Below, piece after piece: positions 51,658 to 60,481 of a stretch of 64,000 nt of DNA (its first letter is position 1; the number at the start of each line of letters is the position of its first letter). The DNA is from Euzebya sp. GTDB taxonomy: Bacteria > Actinomycetota > Nitriliruptoria > Euzebyales > Euzebyaceae. Location: the NCBI RefSeq assembly GCF_964222135.1, contig NZ_CAXQBR010000079.1, forward strand, positions 1 to 64,000, given 5' to 3'. The notes under the pieces were generated by a model that saw only the letters and a program-made list of their open reading frames with translations, was not told the DNA's origin and did no database searches. A program made the position numbers and the translations under genes.

Positions 51658-52179
51658 ATGGATCTGGCCCGTGACGTGCTGACCGCCGTGCTGTGGCTCG
51701 GCGCCGGTCTGCTGGTGTACGCCGGCGGGACGAAGCTGGTCGTGCCGGACGCGGCGATGGCCGCCCTGCACCGCCTGCACCTGCCGTCGGGCCGGGTCGC
51801 CGCCCGGGTGCTCGGGCTCGGCGAGATCGCCGTCGGCGCCGTGATCGTCGTCGCGGGCGGGCTCGTGGGGGCCGTGGTCTCGCTGGTGACCTACCTGGCC
51901 CTGACCGGCGTGTCGCTGCACCAGCGCGCCGCCCAGGTCGACTGCGGGTGCTTCGGCGTCCGGCGCTACCCGATCCCGAAGCTGCACATCGCCGTCGACG
52001 CCGGGCTGGCGGTGGTCTCCCTGGCCGCCGTGGCGGCCCCACCCCTCCCCCTGGCCGAGGTGGGCGCCGACGCCGGCGTCCTGGCCCTCCTGGCCGGCGC
52101 GGTGCTGGTCGCGACGGGGGTCGCACTGGTGACTGCGATGACCGAGCGGGCGGGACTGGCCGAGGCGGCGAACCTGTGA
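51658..52179 (+). CDS. MauE-like membrane protein
   Basis: 173 aa, four membrane helices (about 8-24, 48-68, 72-88, 110-160). The Cys pair VDCGCFGVRR (C96, C98) sits on one face, as in MauE, which with MauD supports disulfide formation in methylamine dehydrogenase light chain. DoxX-like fold. First gene of the Cys-rich protein cluster; the MauD-like gene follows 25 bp later. Confidence 0.78.
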   Translation: MDLARDVLTAVLWLGAGLLVYAGGTKLVVPDAAMAALHRLHLPSGRVAARVLGLGEIAVGAVIVVAGGLVGAVVSLVTYLALTGVSLHQRAAQVDCGCFGVRRYPIPKLHIAVDAGLAVVSLAAVAAPPLPLAEVGADAGVLALLAGAVLVATGVALVTAMTERAGLAEAANL

Positions 52180-52204
52180 CCACGACCCGGGTGGAGGGGT
52201 AGGG

Positions 52205-52993
52205 ATGGGTGTCGTCGTCGCGCTGCTCGCCATCGTCGTCGCGCTGCTGGCGGTCATGGTCATCGGCCTCCTGCGCACCAACGCCGACGTCCTGCGCGCC
52301 CTCGAGGACCTGGGCGCCGGCATCGGCGACCCCTCCGGCCCCTCTGGCGCGTCCGGCCCTGCAGCCGGCCGCCGGCGCCGCGACCAGGCGCCCGCACCCG
52401 CGGCGAAGACCGGCCGGCCGGCGATCGACCTGTCCGGCGCGACCCTCGACGGCGGCAGCCAGGCGGTCCGGGTCTCCGGCGTCGGCCACGACACCCTCCT
52501 GCTGTTCCTCTCGAGCGGGTGCCTCACCTGCCGGAGCTTCTGGGACGCCCTCCGCGAGCCCGGTGGCCTCGGCTTGCCCTCGCGCATCCGGGTCGTCGCG
52601 GTCACGAAGGACCTCGACGCCGAGAGCCCGTCGGAGCTGGCCGAGCTGATCCCCCGCCACGGCGCGGTGCACCTGATGAGCTCCGCGGCGTGGACGGACT
52701 ACGCCGTCCCCGGCTCCCCCTACGCGGTCCTGGTCGGCGGGGCGGAGGGCCGCGTGATCGGCGAGGGCACCGGCGGGTCGTGGGAGCAGGTCGCCAACCT
52801 GCTGGCCCAGGCCAGCGGCGACCTGGCCTACGTCGGCGAGGACACCCCGCGCACCCGCAAGGCGGGTCGCGACATGGAGGTCGAGCGGGACACCGACGCC
52901 GAGCTCCTCAACGCCGGGATCCGCCCCGGCGACCCGAGCCTCTACCCCGGGCAGGAGGAGACCGCGCCGGGCGACGAGCCACCGGCCACGTGA
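52205..52993 (+). CDS. MauD-like membrane-anchored thioredoxin
   Basis: 262 aa. N-terminal helix (2-23), linker, then a thioredoxin fold with LFLSSGCLTCRSFWD (C106, C109) and VPGSPYAVLVGG at the cis-proline position. The C-terminal tail is acidic. The CxxC is CLTC, as common in MauD-like proteins. It would introduce or reshuffle disulfides in an exported Cys-rich partner, for which the protein at 54213 is the obvious candidate. Confidence 0.8.
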   Translation: MGVVVALLAIVVALLAVMVIGLLRTNADVLRALEDLGAGIGDPSGPSGASGPAAGRRRRDQAPAPAAKTGRPAIDLSGATLDGGSQAVRVSGVGHDTLLLFLSSGCLTCRSFWDALREPGGLGLPSRIRVVAVTKDLDAESPSELAELIPRHGAVHLMSSAAWTDYAVPGSPYAVLVGGAEGRVIGEGTGGSWEQVANLLAQASGDLAYVGEDTPRTRKAGRDMEVERDTDAELLNAGIRPGDPSLYPGQEETAPGDEPPAT

Positions 52994-53058
52994 CCCCGCT
53001 CGTCGTCGTCACCGCGCTGGCCGTCATGGCCGCGGTGCGCACCCAGTGGTCCCCCTGA
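52990..53058 (+). CDS. Possible 22-aa membrane peptide
   Basis: MTPLVVVTALAVMAAVRTQW then two residues; GTG start overlaps the previous stop (GTGA). A single hydrophobic helix. The overlap style matches real genes in this window, but the size makes it uncertain. GGGGAG for the next gene lies at its end. Confidence 0.35.
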   Translation: MTPLVVVTALAVMAAVRTQWSP

Positions 53059-53067
53059 GGGGAGTCC

Positions 53068-53652
53068 ATGCTCTCGAGCATCTCCCCGGTCGGGGAGCGC
53101 GGACGCGGCCAGCGGTGGGCCGTCACCGTCACCGCCTACCTCGCCGGCTCGGTCGTCGGCGGGGCGGCGGTCGGCACCCTCGTGGGAGGGGTGGGCGCGC
53201 TGGCGCTGTCCGGGCTGTCCGAGGAGCTGCGCCTGGCGCTGATCGCCGCGGTCGCCCTCGTCGGCGTCGTGGCCGACCTCACCGTCGGCGTCCCGAGCCT
53301 GCACCGCCAGGTCGACGAGCGCTGGCTGACCGGCTACCGGGGCTGGGTGTACGGCGGCGGGTACGGCCTGCAGCTCGGCACCGGGCTGGTGACGGTGATC
53401 CCATCGAGCGTCGTGTGGGCCACGTGGCTGGGTGCGGCGCTGCTGGCCGACCCGCGCCTCGGCGCGCTGGTCGGGCTGACGTTCGGGCTGGTGCGCGCCC
53501 TGCCGCTGCTGGCCGCCGGCCGGGTCCGCACCGTCGGCGCGCTCCGCCGCACGCTGGCCTGGATGGACCGCGTCCGGCCGCGGGTCGCCCGGGCGGTGCC
53601 GGTCCTGCAGGGGCTGGCCGGTGCGGCGGCGCTGGTCGCGGTGGTGGTCTGA
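53068..53652 (+). CDS. Multi-helix membrane protein of the Cys-rich cluster
   Basis: 194 aa with about five hydrophobic segments (20-45, 55-75, 90-112, 118-140, 170-192). No cysteines. In size and place it corresponds to the membrane protein often found beside mauE/mauD-like genes, but no specific family was recognised. GGGGAG precedes the ATG. Confidence 0.65.
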   Translation: MLSSISPVGERGRGQRWAVTVTAYLAGSVVGGAAVGTLVGGVGALALSGLSEELRLALIAAVALVGVVADLTVGVPSLHRQVDERWLTGYRGWVYGGGYGLQLGTGLVTVIPSSVVWATWLGAALLADPRLGALVGLTFGLVRALPLLAAGRVRTVGALRRTLAWMDRVRPRVARAVPVLQGLAGAAALVAVVV

Positions 53653-53730
53653 CGTGGCAGGTCGTAGGGGTGTGCGTGCGCTCCGTGGCACTAGAGTCCG
53701 GTTCCGACCGACGTGTGGAGGACTGACCTG

Positions 53731-54216
53731 ATGCGCATCGACGCCCACGGGTTCCGCGTGGACCTGCCCGCCCCCTGGGAGGGCGCGGTCCGCCTGGGCG
53801 AGGCGAGCAGGACCGCGCACGAGCGTGCGGCGTTCCAGGGCCGCGTCCTGCAGACCCCGCCGGTGCTGCACCTGTCGACGACCCAGATGCCGTCGCTGCG
53901 GGGCGACTTCGGATCCGGCGCGGTCGACCTGCTCGGCACCGAGGACGTGTTCGTCGCGGTCCTCGAGTACGGCGCCGACAGCGTCGGCACCCCCCTCTTC
54001 GACACCGGCCCGCTGCCGCGGTCCCTCGACCACCGGGCGTTCGCCGGCAACGGCCTGCAGCGCGCCATCCCGGGTCAGGCCGGCTGGCAGCACTTCTGCA
54101 CCGAGAACGGCCGCGCCCTGTGCCTCTACGTCGTGCTCGGCTCGCGCCACAACGCCCGGCGCCTGGTCCGCACCGCCGACGACGTCCTCTCACGCCTGGA
54201 GATCGCACCGCGATGA
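53731..54216 (+). CDS. Hypothetical protein of the Cys-rich cluster
   Basis: 161 aa. MRIDAHGFRVDLPAPWEGAV, LLGTEDVFVAVLEYG and CLYVVLGSRHNARRLVRTAD suggest a small alpha/beta protein without signal peptide, similar in outline to PsbP/LpqN-like stress-response folds (fragment pattern only). The ATG at 53731 follows GGAGGACTGACCTG. Its stop overlaps the next start (ATGA), so it is co-translated with the Cys-rich surface protein. Confidence 0.65.
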   Translation: MRIDAHGFRVDLPAPWEGAVRLGEASRTAHERAAFQGRVLQTPPVLHLSTTQMPSLRGDFGSGAVDLLGTEDVFVAVLEYGADSVGTPLFDTGPLPRSLDHRAFAGNGLQRAIPGQAGWQHFCTENGRALCLYVVLGSRHNARRLVRTADDVLSRLEIAPR

Positions 54217-56543
54217 CGCTCCTGCTGACCGACACGCCCGCCAGCGACGGCCGCGCCACCGACGTCCGCGCCACCGACGTCCGCGCCGGCGGCACGTTCG
54301 CCCAGCGCGCGGTCGCCCGTGCGACCGATCTGCTGCGGCCCCGCCGCGACCGCGGGCGCCGCAGCTTCCTGCAGCGCGCCGCGATGGTCGGCACCGCGCT
54401 GGCCGTGAACCCGCTGGACTACGTCCTGCGCCCGGGCACCGCGTACGCCCAGACCTGCGGGCCGGCGAACGAGTGCAGCCAGGGCTGGACGGCGTTCTGC
54501 TGCACCATCAACGGGGGCGCGAACACCTGCCCGCCGGGCTCGTACGTCGCCGGCTGGTGGAAGGTGTCCTCGTCGGCGTTCTGCCGGGGGGAGGACCGCT
54601 ACGTCATCGACTGCAACCGGCTGCCGCAGTCCAGGTGCTCGTGCCGCTGCGCGTCGGGCTCCTGCGACCGCCGCCGGGTGTGCTGCAACAACTTCCGCTA
54701 CGGCCAGTGCAACCAGCAGATCCGCGGGACCACCCCGGTCGTGTGCCGGGTCGTGATCTGCACCCCGCCGTGGGAGTGGGACTCCTCCTGCACCACCACC
54801 GTCCGCAGCGACGAGCGGACGCGGGACCACAACTCGACCTGCCTGAACAGCCCCAACCCGACCGAGATCGCGGTCGTCTACCAGGACCTCGGGCTGGTCG
54901 GCTCGGCGCTGGGCTCACCGACGTCCGAGGAGCTGGCCGCGCCCGACGGCGGATCCTGGCGACAGTACGAGAACGGCGTGATCACCCGGTCCACGGCGTT
55001 CGGCATCGTCGTGCTGGTCGGCCCGACCGGGCTGGCGTACGCCGCCCTGGACGGCCCGAACGGGGTGCTCGGCCACGTCAGCGGCGACCCTGTGGACGTC
55101 GCCGGCGGCCAGGTGGTCCCCACCGAGCGGGGCGGCCTGTACCTGGCCCCGACCGGTGAGGCGCACGCCGTCCACGGGCCGATCGACGACGAGTACGCCC
55201 GGCGGGGCGGGCCGGCCGGCTGGCTCGGGTTCCCGGTGACGGGTGTGCAGGACGCCCCCGGTGGCCGGTCGCGGGTGGACTTCGCCGCCGGCTGGTCGCT
55301 GGCCCACGATCCCTCCACCGGCGAGGTCCGGCTGCTGCCGGCCGACGTCGAGCTGAGCGACCGGCCCGGCGAGTGGCCCGCCACCGCCGAGGTGTCCCGG
55401 TGGAGCGGGGACGACCGCGTCCGCACCGCGGTGCGCGTGTCGACCGAATCCCACCCCGACGGGGCGCCGATGGCGGTGCTGGCGGCGTCCGGGTCGTTCC
55501 CCGACGCGCTCGCCGGCGGCGTGCTGGCGGCGATCGCCGGCGGGCCGGTGCTGCTGACCGGCGGGGACGCGCTCGACTCCGCGACCGCGGACGAGCTGGT
55601 CCGCCTGGGCGTCGACCGGGTGGTCCTGGTCGGCGGCGAGTCGGTGCTGAGCAGCCAGGTCGAGCGAGCGGTCGAGGACCTCGATGTCGATGGCAGGGGC
55701 GTCGACGTCGAGCGGCTGGCCGGCGAGGGTCGGTTCGCCACGGCGGCCGCGGTGTCGCAGGCGATCACGTCGCTGGGTGAGGGGGACGGTGGCGCTGATG
55801 ACGACGGCGGCTCCGGCGAGGGGTCTGACAGCGATGGGTCTGGCAGCGATGCCACCGATGGCGGGTCCACGGGGTCGCGGATCGTCTACCTGACCAGCGG
55901 CCGCACGTTCCCCGACGCCCTGACCGCCAGCCCGGCGGCGGCCCGCGACCGCGCGCCGCTGCTGCTGACCGAGCCCGGCCAGGTGCCCCAGGCCACCCTC
56001 GACGAGCTGCGCCGCCTGGATCCCGATCGGATCGTGATCGTAGGCGGGACGGCGGCGATCACGGTCGACGTGGAGCGGTTCGTCGGCGACGTGACCGGCG
56101 CGGACGTGACCCGGATCGAGGGTCCGTCCCGCTTCGACACCGCCGTCGCGGTCGTGGAGTCCTCCGTCGACCTGGGCGATGTCGAGGTCGTGCTGATCGC
56201 CACGGGTGAGGAGTTCGCCGACGCCCTCGCCGCCGGCGCGGCCTCGACGGCGCTCGACGCGGCCCTGCTTCTGGTCACCGAGAACTCGGTCCCGGGAGTC
56301 ACCCGGCGCGCGATCGAGCGGATCTCACCGCAGCGGGTCGTCGTGGTGGGCGGCGCCGCGGCGGTGTCCGAGCAGGCCTACGACCAACTCGCCGCCATCC
56401 CGGTGGGCGGGAGCACGGGGACGGATCCGGACCCCTCCCCCACCCCGACCGACGAGCCGACGACGGAGCCCACCGCGGAGCCGACGGACGAGCCGACCGG
56501 GTCGCCGACACCCGCGCCCGCCCCCTCCCCCGGCGGCGGCTAG
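54213..56543 (+). CDS. Tat-exported Cys-rich (MADH light-chain-like) LGFP/CWB2 surface protein
   Basis: 776 aa. Tat motif RRRSFLQRAA (about 48-57), cleavage near TAYAQTC. About 80-205 carry 18 cysteines; NTCPPGSYVAGWW, CCNNFRYGQC and WDSSCTTT align by eye with the methylamine dehydrogenase light chain (CPPGTKLATASW, CCGYNVSGRC, YHCTIS). The first TTQ tryptophan position has Trp; the second seems to be Ile, so no TTQ cofactor is expected. Then an LGFP segment (GGPAGWLGFPVTG), three CWB2 repeats (about 415-720) and a Thr/Pro/Glu wall-spanning tail. Confidence 0.82.
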   Translation: MTLLLTDTPASDGRATDVRATDVRAGGTFAQRAVARATDLLRPRRDRGRRSFLQRAAMVGTALAVNPLDYVLRPGTAYAQTCGPANECSQGWTAFCCTINGGANTCPPGSYVAGWWKVSSSAFCRGEDRYVIDCNRLPQSRCSCRCASGSCDRRRVCCNNFRYGQCNQQIRGTTPVVCRVVICTPPWEWDSSCTTTVRSDERTRDHNSTCLNSPNPTEIAVVYQDLGLVGSALGSPTSEELAAPDGGSWRQYENGVITRSTAFGIVVLVGPTGLAYAALDGPNGVLGHVSGDPVDVAGGQVVPTERGGLYLAPTGEAHAVHGPIDDEYARRGGPAGWLGFPVTGVQDAPGGRSRVDFAAGWSLAHDPSTGEVRLLPADVELSDRPGEWPATAEVSRWSGDDRVRTAVRVSTESHPDGAPMAVLAASGSFPDALAGGVLAAIAGGPVLLTGGDALDSATADELVRLGVDRVVLVGGESVLSSQVERAVEDLDVDGRGVDVERLAGEGRFATAAAVSQAITSLGEGDGGADDDGGSGEGSDSDGSGSDATDGGSTGSRIVYLTSGRTFPDALTASPAAARDRAPLLLTEPGQVPQATLDELRRLDPDRIVIVGGTAAITVDVERFVGDVTGADVTRIEGPSRFDTAVAVVESSVDLGDVEVVLIATGEEFADALAAGAASTALDAALLLVTENSVPGVTRRAIERISPQRVVVVGGAAAVSEQAYDQLAAIPVGGSTGTDPDPSPTPTDEPTTEPTAEPTDEPTGSPTPAPAPSPGGG

Positions 56544-56551
56544 CAGGGGGC

Positions 56552-56767
56552 CTACGCCGTCTCGATCTGGGTGCGGAGGGCCTTCGCGACCTCGGTCATC
56601 TCGGCGAACGGCTTGCCGGCGGTCTGGCCGTACGCCATGACCCCGCGGATGAGCATGCGGGTCACGACCTCTGCGTCGGTCCAGACCTCGCAGCTGCCCT
56701 CGACCTGGCTGAACAGGGGCTTCAGCACCTCGAGGGCGTCGTCGGTCACGGTCAGGGTGGCGGGCAT
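56552..56767 (-). CDS. Small hypothetical protein
   Basis: 71 aa: MPATLTVTDDALEVLKPLFS, DAEVVTRMLIRGVMAYGQT. Mostly helical, unknown family. The start is the internal ATG at 56767 with GAGGGGACG upstream; a longer frame is possible. Converges with the Cys-rich gene (8 bp between stops). Confidence 0.6.
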   Translation of the reverse strand: MPATLTVTDDALEVLKPLFSQVEGSCEVWTDAEVVTRMLIRGVMAYGQTAGKPFAEMTEVAKALRTQIETA

Positions 56768-57041
56768 GGTCGTCCCCTCGCGGTACAGTGACGGTCGTAG
56801 TTGATCCCTGACGGTACCCATCGCCTGCCACGCAGGCCCCAGGAGGAACGGTGCGGTCCTCGCGGACCCGCGCCCCTCGCGGTGACGTCAGGTGCGACGC
56901 CCCGGACGCGTGCGATCACGCCGACCGGGCCCTCCCCCGCCGAGCGCTGACCGCGCTCCGCGGCTGCGGGACGCCGACCGCGCGCCACCTCTTCACCGAC
57001 CCGGCGCCGGTCCCACCTGAGATCTACGAACAGAGAGCCAC
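56768..57041. other. Long leader before the DEAD-box helicase
   Basis: 273 bases without a gene. Long untranslated leaders are common for cold-responsive RNA helicases, but no cold-box or riboswitch was recognised. Confidence 0.35.
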
Positions 57042-59174
57042 GTGAGCACCACCACGACGGACGCCACCTCGTCCACCACACCGTCCACCACATCGCCGTC
57101 CACCAAGACCTTCCGGGACTTCGGGGTCGACGACGCCATCTGCGACGCCCTCGAGGCCGTCGGCATCGTCGAGCCCTTCCCCATCCAGGAGATGACCCTG
57201 CCGCTGGCGCTGTCCGGCGCCGACATCATCGGGCAGGCCCGCACCGGCACCGGCAAGACCCTCGGGTTCGGCCTGCCGATGCTGCAGCGCGTCGACGTCG
57301 ACGGCGGCCTCCAGGTCCTCGTCATCGTCCCGACCCGCGAGCTGTGCCTCCAGGTCACCGAGGACCTCGCCCAGGCCGGCCGCGGCCGCGGCGTCGACGT
57401 CCTCGCCGTCTACGGCGGCAAGGCCATCCAGCCCCAGATCGACGCGCTCGCCGAGGGCGTCCACGTCGTCGTCGGCACCCCCGGTCGCCTGCTCGACCTG
57501 TCGCGCCGCGGCGTGATGGACCTGTCGAAGGTCGCCGGGCTGGTGCTGGACGAGGCGGACGAGATGCTCGACCTCGGGTTCCTGCCCGACGTCGAGGCCC
57601 TGGTCGAGATGTGCGCTGACGAGCGCCAGACCCTGCTGTTCAGCGCGACCATGCCGAGCCAGATCGTCAGCCTCGCCCGTCGCTACATGTCCAAGCCGAC
57701 GTTCATGCGCGCCGAGGTCGAAGAGGTCACGATCGCGCCGAAGACCCAGCAGTACTTCTTCAGCTGCCACCGCATGGACAAGCCGGCGGTGCTGGCCCGG
57801 ATCCTCCAGACCCCGCGCCGTGGGCTGTGCGTCGTGTTCTGCCGGACCAAGCGGATGGCGGACACCCTGGCCGAGGAGCTGCGCGACCGCGACGTCAGCG
57901 CCCAGGCGATCCACTCCGACCTGCGGCAGGAGGCCCGCGAGCGCGCCCTCCAGAAGTTCCGGGACGGCAAGATCACCGTGCTGTGCGCCACCGAGGTGGC
58001 CGCCCGCGGGCTCGACATCGACGACGTGACGCACGTCGTCAACTACGACTGCCCGGACGACGAGAAGATGTACCTGCACCGCATCGGCCGGACCGGCCGG
58101 GCGGGCGCGGACGGCGTGGCGATCACGCTGGCGGTGTGGAACGAGCTCCCTCGCGTCGAGATGATCCGCCGCGAGCTCGGCATCGAGGAGGAGATCCACG
58201 AGGTCTTCTCCACCTCCCCCCTGCTGGACGAGCTGTTCGACCTGCCCGCGCGCGAGGAGAAGGCCAAGGTCCCCTCGCCCCCGCAGGCCCGTCGCGGTCG
58301 CGGGTCGCGGTCGGGGTCGCGTGACGGCGAGGACGGCGGTGGCCGTCGAGGCCGCGGACGTCGCGGGGAGACGTCGGAGACGTCGTCGGACGAGTCATCG
58401 TCGACGGGACGGTCGTCTGAGGGACGGTCGTCGGAGGCTGCGTCGTCAGACGACGGTGATGACGACGGCATCCGCCGCACCCGCGGTCGGTCCCGCCGGC
58501 GCACCCGCACCAAGACCGTCGAGGGCGACACCACCGTGGTCGAGCTCGAGCCGACCGAGGACGTGTCCACATCCTCCGAGGACGAGGGGGAGGGGGAGGG
58601 TCGCACCCGCACCCGCCGTCGCTCCCGAGGCCGTGGGTCGGACTCGAGCGGCCAGGAGCAGCCCACCAGCTCCGACGACGAGGACTCCTCGTCCGACGGG
58701 TCGTCCCGCACCCGCACCCGGACGCGCTCGAAGCGTGAGGGATCCGGTGGGACCCGCGACTCGGAGCAGGCCGGCGGTTCCACCCGGGCCGGTGGTCGTA
58801 GCCGGTCCGGCGACGACGGCAAGAGCCGACAGTCGAAGGGACGTCAGTCCAAGAGCCGATCGGGAGGGTCCGAGGGCGGGTCGGACAACGCCGATGGGCG
58901 CCGGTCGTCGAAGGGTCGCAACTCCGGTGGGCGCAGTTCGGGCGGGCGCAGTTCGGGCGGGCGTGACTCAGGCGGTCGTGACTCGGGCGGGCGCGACTCC
59001 GGCGGCCGTGGCTCGAACGGGGACGGGGGTGGCCGGTCCGGCCGGTCCCGCTCGGACCGGGGCAACGGCGGGCGTGGGGGCCGCTCCGGCCGCAGCACGG
59101 TGGACGTCGGTGAGGCTCGCGGCGACGGCAAGCCCCGCCTGAGCCGGAAGCTCGAGGTCGTCCACCTGCCGTAG
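57042..59174 (+). CDS. DEAD-box RNA helicase with long RGG-like tail
   Basis: 710 aa from GTG. Core at 22-385: Q motif PFPIQEMTLP, ARTGTGKT, PTRELC, TPGRLLD, LDEADEMLD, LFSATMP, and HRIGRTGRAG. From about 410 the protein is low complexity: Arg/Ser/Asp/Glu blocks, then GGRSSGGRSSGGRDSGGRDS-type repeats (about 625-675), ending in a short ordered motif LSRKLEVVHLP. Such tails bind RNA and can drive condensates. CsdA/DeaD-like; role in ribosome assembly or cold growth. Confidence 0.9.
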   Translation: MSTTTTDATSSTTPSTTSPSTKTFRDFGVDDAICDALEAVGIVEPFPIQEMTLPLALSGADIIGQARTGTGKTLGFGLPMLQRVDVDGGLQVLVIVPTRELCLQVTEDLAQAGRGRGVDVLAVYGGKAIQPQIDALAEGVHVVVGTPGRLLDLSRRGVMDLSKVAGLVLDEADEMLDLGFLPDVEALVEMCADERQTLLFSATMPSQIVSLARRYMSKPTFMRAEVEEVTIAPKTQQYFFSCHRMDKPAVLARILQTPRRGLCVVFCRTKRMADTLAEELRDRDVSAQAIHSDLRQEARERALQKFRDGKITVLCATEVAARGLDIDDVTHVVNYDCPDDEKMYLHRIGRTGRAGADGVAITLAVWNELPRVEMIRRELGIEEEIHEVFSTSPLLDELFDLPAREEKAKVPSPPQARRGRGSRSGSRDGEDGGGRRGRGRRGETSETSSDESSSTGRSSEGRSSEAASSDDGDDDGIRRTRGRSRRRTRTKTVEGDTTVVELEPTEDVSTSSEDEGEGEGRTRTRRRSRGRGSDSSGQEQPTSSDDEDSSSDGSSRTRTRTRSKREGSGGTRDSEQAGGSTRAGGRSRSGDDGKSRQSKGRQSKSRSGGSEGGSDNADGRRSSKGRNSGGRSSGGRSSGGRDSGGRDSGGRDSGGRGSNGDGGGRSGRSRSDRGNGGRGGRSGRSTVDVGEARGDGKPRLSRKLEVVHLP

Positions 59175-59230
59175 CGTCGGCGGGGCGCGGGTCGGCCGGC
59201 CGCATCCGGCCCGGGCTCCCCCGGTTCGAC

Positions 59231-60046
59231 TCAGCTGCCGGCGGTCACCAGTGCCACGAGGTCGGCGTGCAGGGCCGGGCCGGAGGCGACCACGCCGCTC
59301 GTCCCGGCCTGCGTGGTCAGCGGGGTGACGACCGCGCCCGCCTGCCGGGCGATGACCACCCCGGCGGCCCAGTCCCACCGCTGCGTGGTGTCCTCGTAGT
59401 ACCCGTCGACCCGGCCCGCGGCGACCGCGCAGAGGTCCAGCGCCGCCGAGCCGACACGGCGCACGTCCCGCGCGGCGGCGAGGACCCGCGTGACCACCTC
59501 GGCCTGGACCAGCCGGCGGTCGCGCTCGTAGCTGAACCCCGTCCCGATCAGGGCGTGGGGCAGCTCGACCGGGTCGTTGACGGCGATCTCGATCCCGTCG
59601 CAGGTGGCGGGCCCGTCGACGTGGGCGGCGAAGAGCTGGTCCGCGACCGGGTCGAGGACCGCGCCGGCGATGCCGCGCCAGGTCCCGTCGGGCTCCTCGC
59701 GCTCGACGGCGACGCTGACCGACCACCCGGGGTGGCCGTACAGGAAGTTCACCGTGCCGTCGAGGGGGTCCACGACCCAGCGGAGCCCGGTCGAACCGCG
59801 GCGGTGCGCCCCCTCCTCCCCCAGCAGCCCGTCATCGGGACGCGCGGCGGTCAGCGCCTCGACGAGCACGCGCTCGGAATCCGCGTCCGCGACCGACACC
59901 GGGTCGGTGGCGCTGGACTTGGTCTGCACACCGGCGTCTTCGCCGGCGCGCAGGCGGCGCTGGTGCGCGAGCAGCACGGCACCGGCCGTGCGCGCCACCT
60001 CTTCGGCGACCGCGAGCAGGCCCGCGGGGTCGTCGCGACCCGCCAC
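59231..60046 (-). CDS. Inositol monophosphatase family protein
   Basis: 271 aa from GTG. Metal-binding motifs GEEG, VDPLDGTVNFLYGHPGWSVS and WDWAAGVVIARQAG are complete. The substrate may be inositol-1-phosphate, histidinol phosphate or PAP. Starts 2 nt after the zinc-ribbon gene. Confidence 0.88.
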   Translation of the reverse strand: MAGRDDPAGLLAVAEEVARTAGAVLLAHQRRLRAGEDAGVQTKSSATDPVSVADADSERVLVEALTAARPDDGLLGEEGAHRRGSTGLRWVVDPLDGTVNFLYGHPGWSVSVAVEREEPDGTWRGIAGAVLDPVADQLFAAHVDGPATCDGIEIAVNDPVELPHALIGTGFSYERDRRLVQAEVVTRVLAAARDVRRVGSAALDLCAVAAGRVDGYYEDTTQRWDWAAGVVIARQAGAVVTPLTTQAGTSGVVASGPALHADLVALVTAGS

Positions 60047-60048
60047 CG

Positions 60049-60468
60049 CTAGCGGGGCAGACCGACGCGCGGCCTGAGCCAGGCGCGGCGCTCGCACGCG
60101 GGGCAGCGCGCGAAGACCGGGTGGGACTTCCAGGGCGCGACCAGGACCAGCGGGATCGCGTGCCGGATCGCGTCACCCAGGTGGAGGGGTGAGGACACGC
60201 CGCAGTGGCTGCACTCCACGTGCACCGGGCTGCGGCCGGCCGGCGGGCTGGGACGGTCGGCGCGGTCCTGCTCCCCGGCCTCGTGGGTCCGCGGGGACGG
60301 CTCGGGCGACCGGCGACGAGCGCCCGCGCCGGGGGTGGACGGCGGGGCGGAGGCACTGAACAGGGCGGCGCGCCCCTCCCGGTCGGCGCGTGAGGAGTCG
60401 GGCTGGCGGGACTCCTCGCGCTCCAGCAGCCGGCGCTCCGGCGGCTTGATCCGGTCGAAGCCGCTCAC
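60049..60468 (-). CDS. Zinc-ribbon protein
   Basis: 139 aa from GTG. Disordered Arg/Ser/Pro N-terminal 85 residues, then ECSHCG...FARCPACERRAWL, a four-Cys zinc ribbon. Typical actinobacterial small zinc-ribbon protein; function unknown. Follows the ParA gene by 13 bp. Confidence 0.65.
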   Translation of the reverse strand: MSGFDRIKPPERRLLEREESRQPDSSRADREGRAALFSASAPPSTPGAGARRRSPEPSPRTHEAGEQDRADRPSPPAGRSPVHVECSHCGVSSPLHLGDAIRHAIPLVLVAPWKSHPVFARCPACERRAWLRPRVGLPR

Positions 60469-60481
60469 GGGGTCCCCCTCC

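Noticed and set aside
54213-56543. Functional methylamine dehydrogenase light chain
   Set aside because: No heavy chain, MauG or amicyanin, the second TTQ Trp appears substituted, and the protein is fused to wall-binding repeats.
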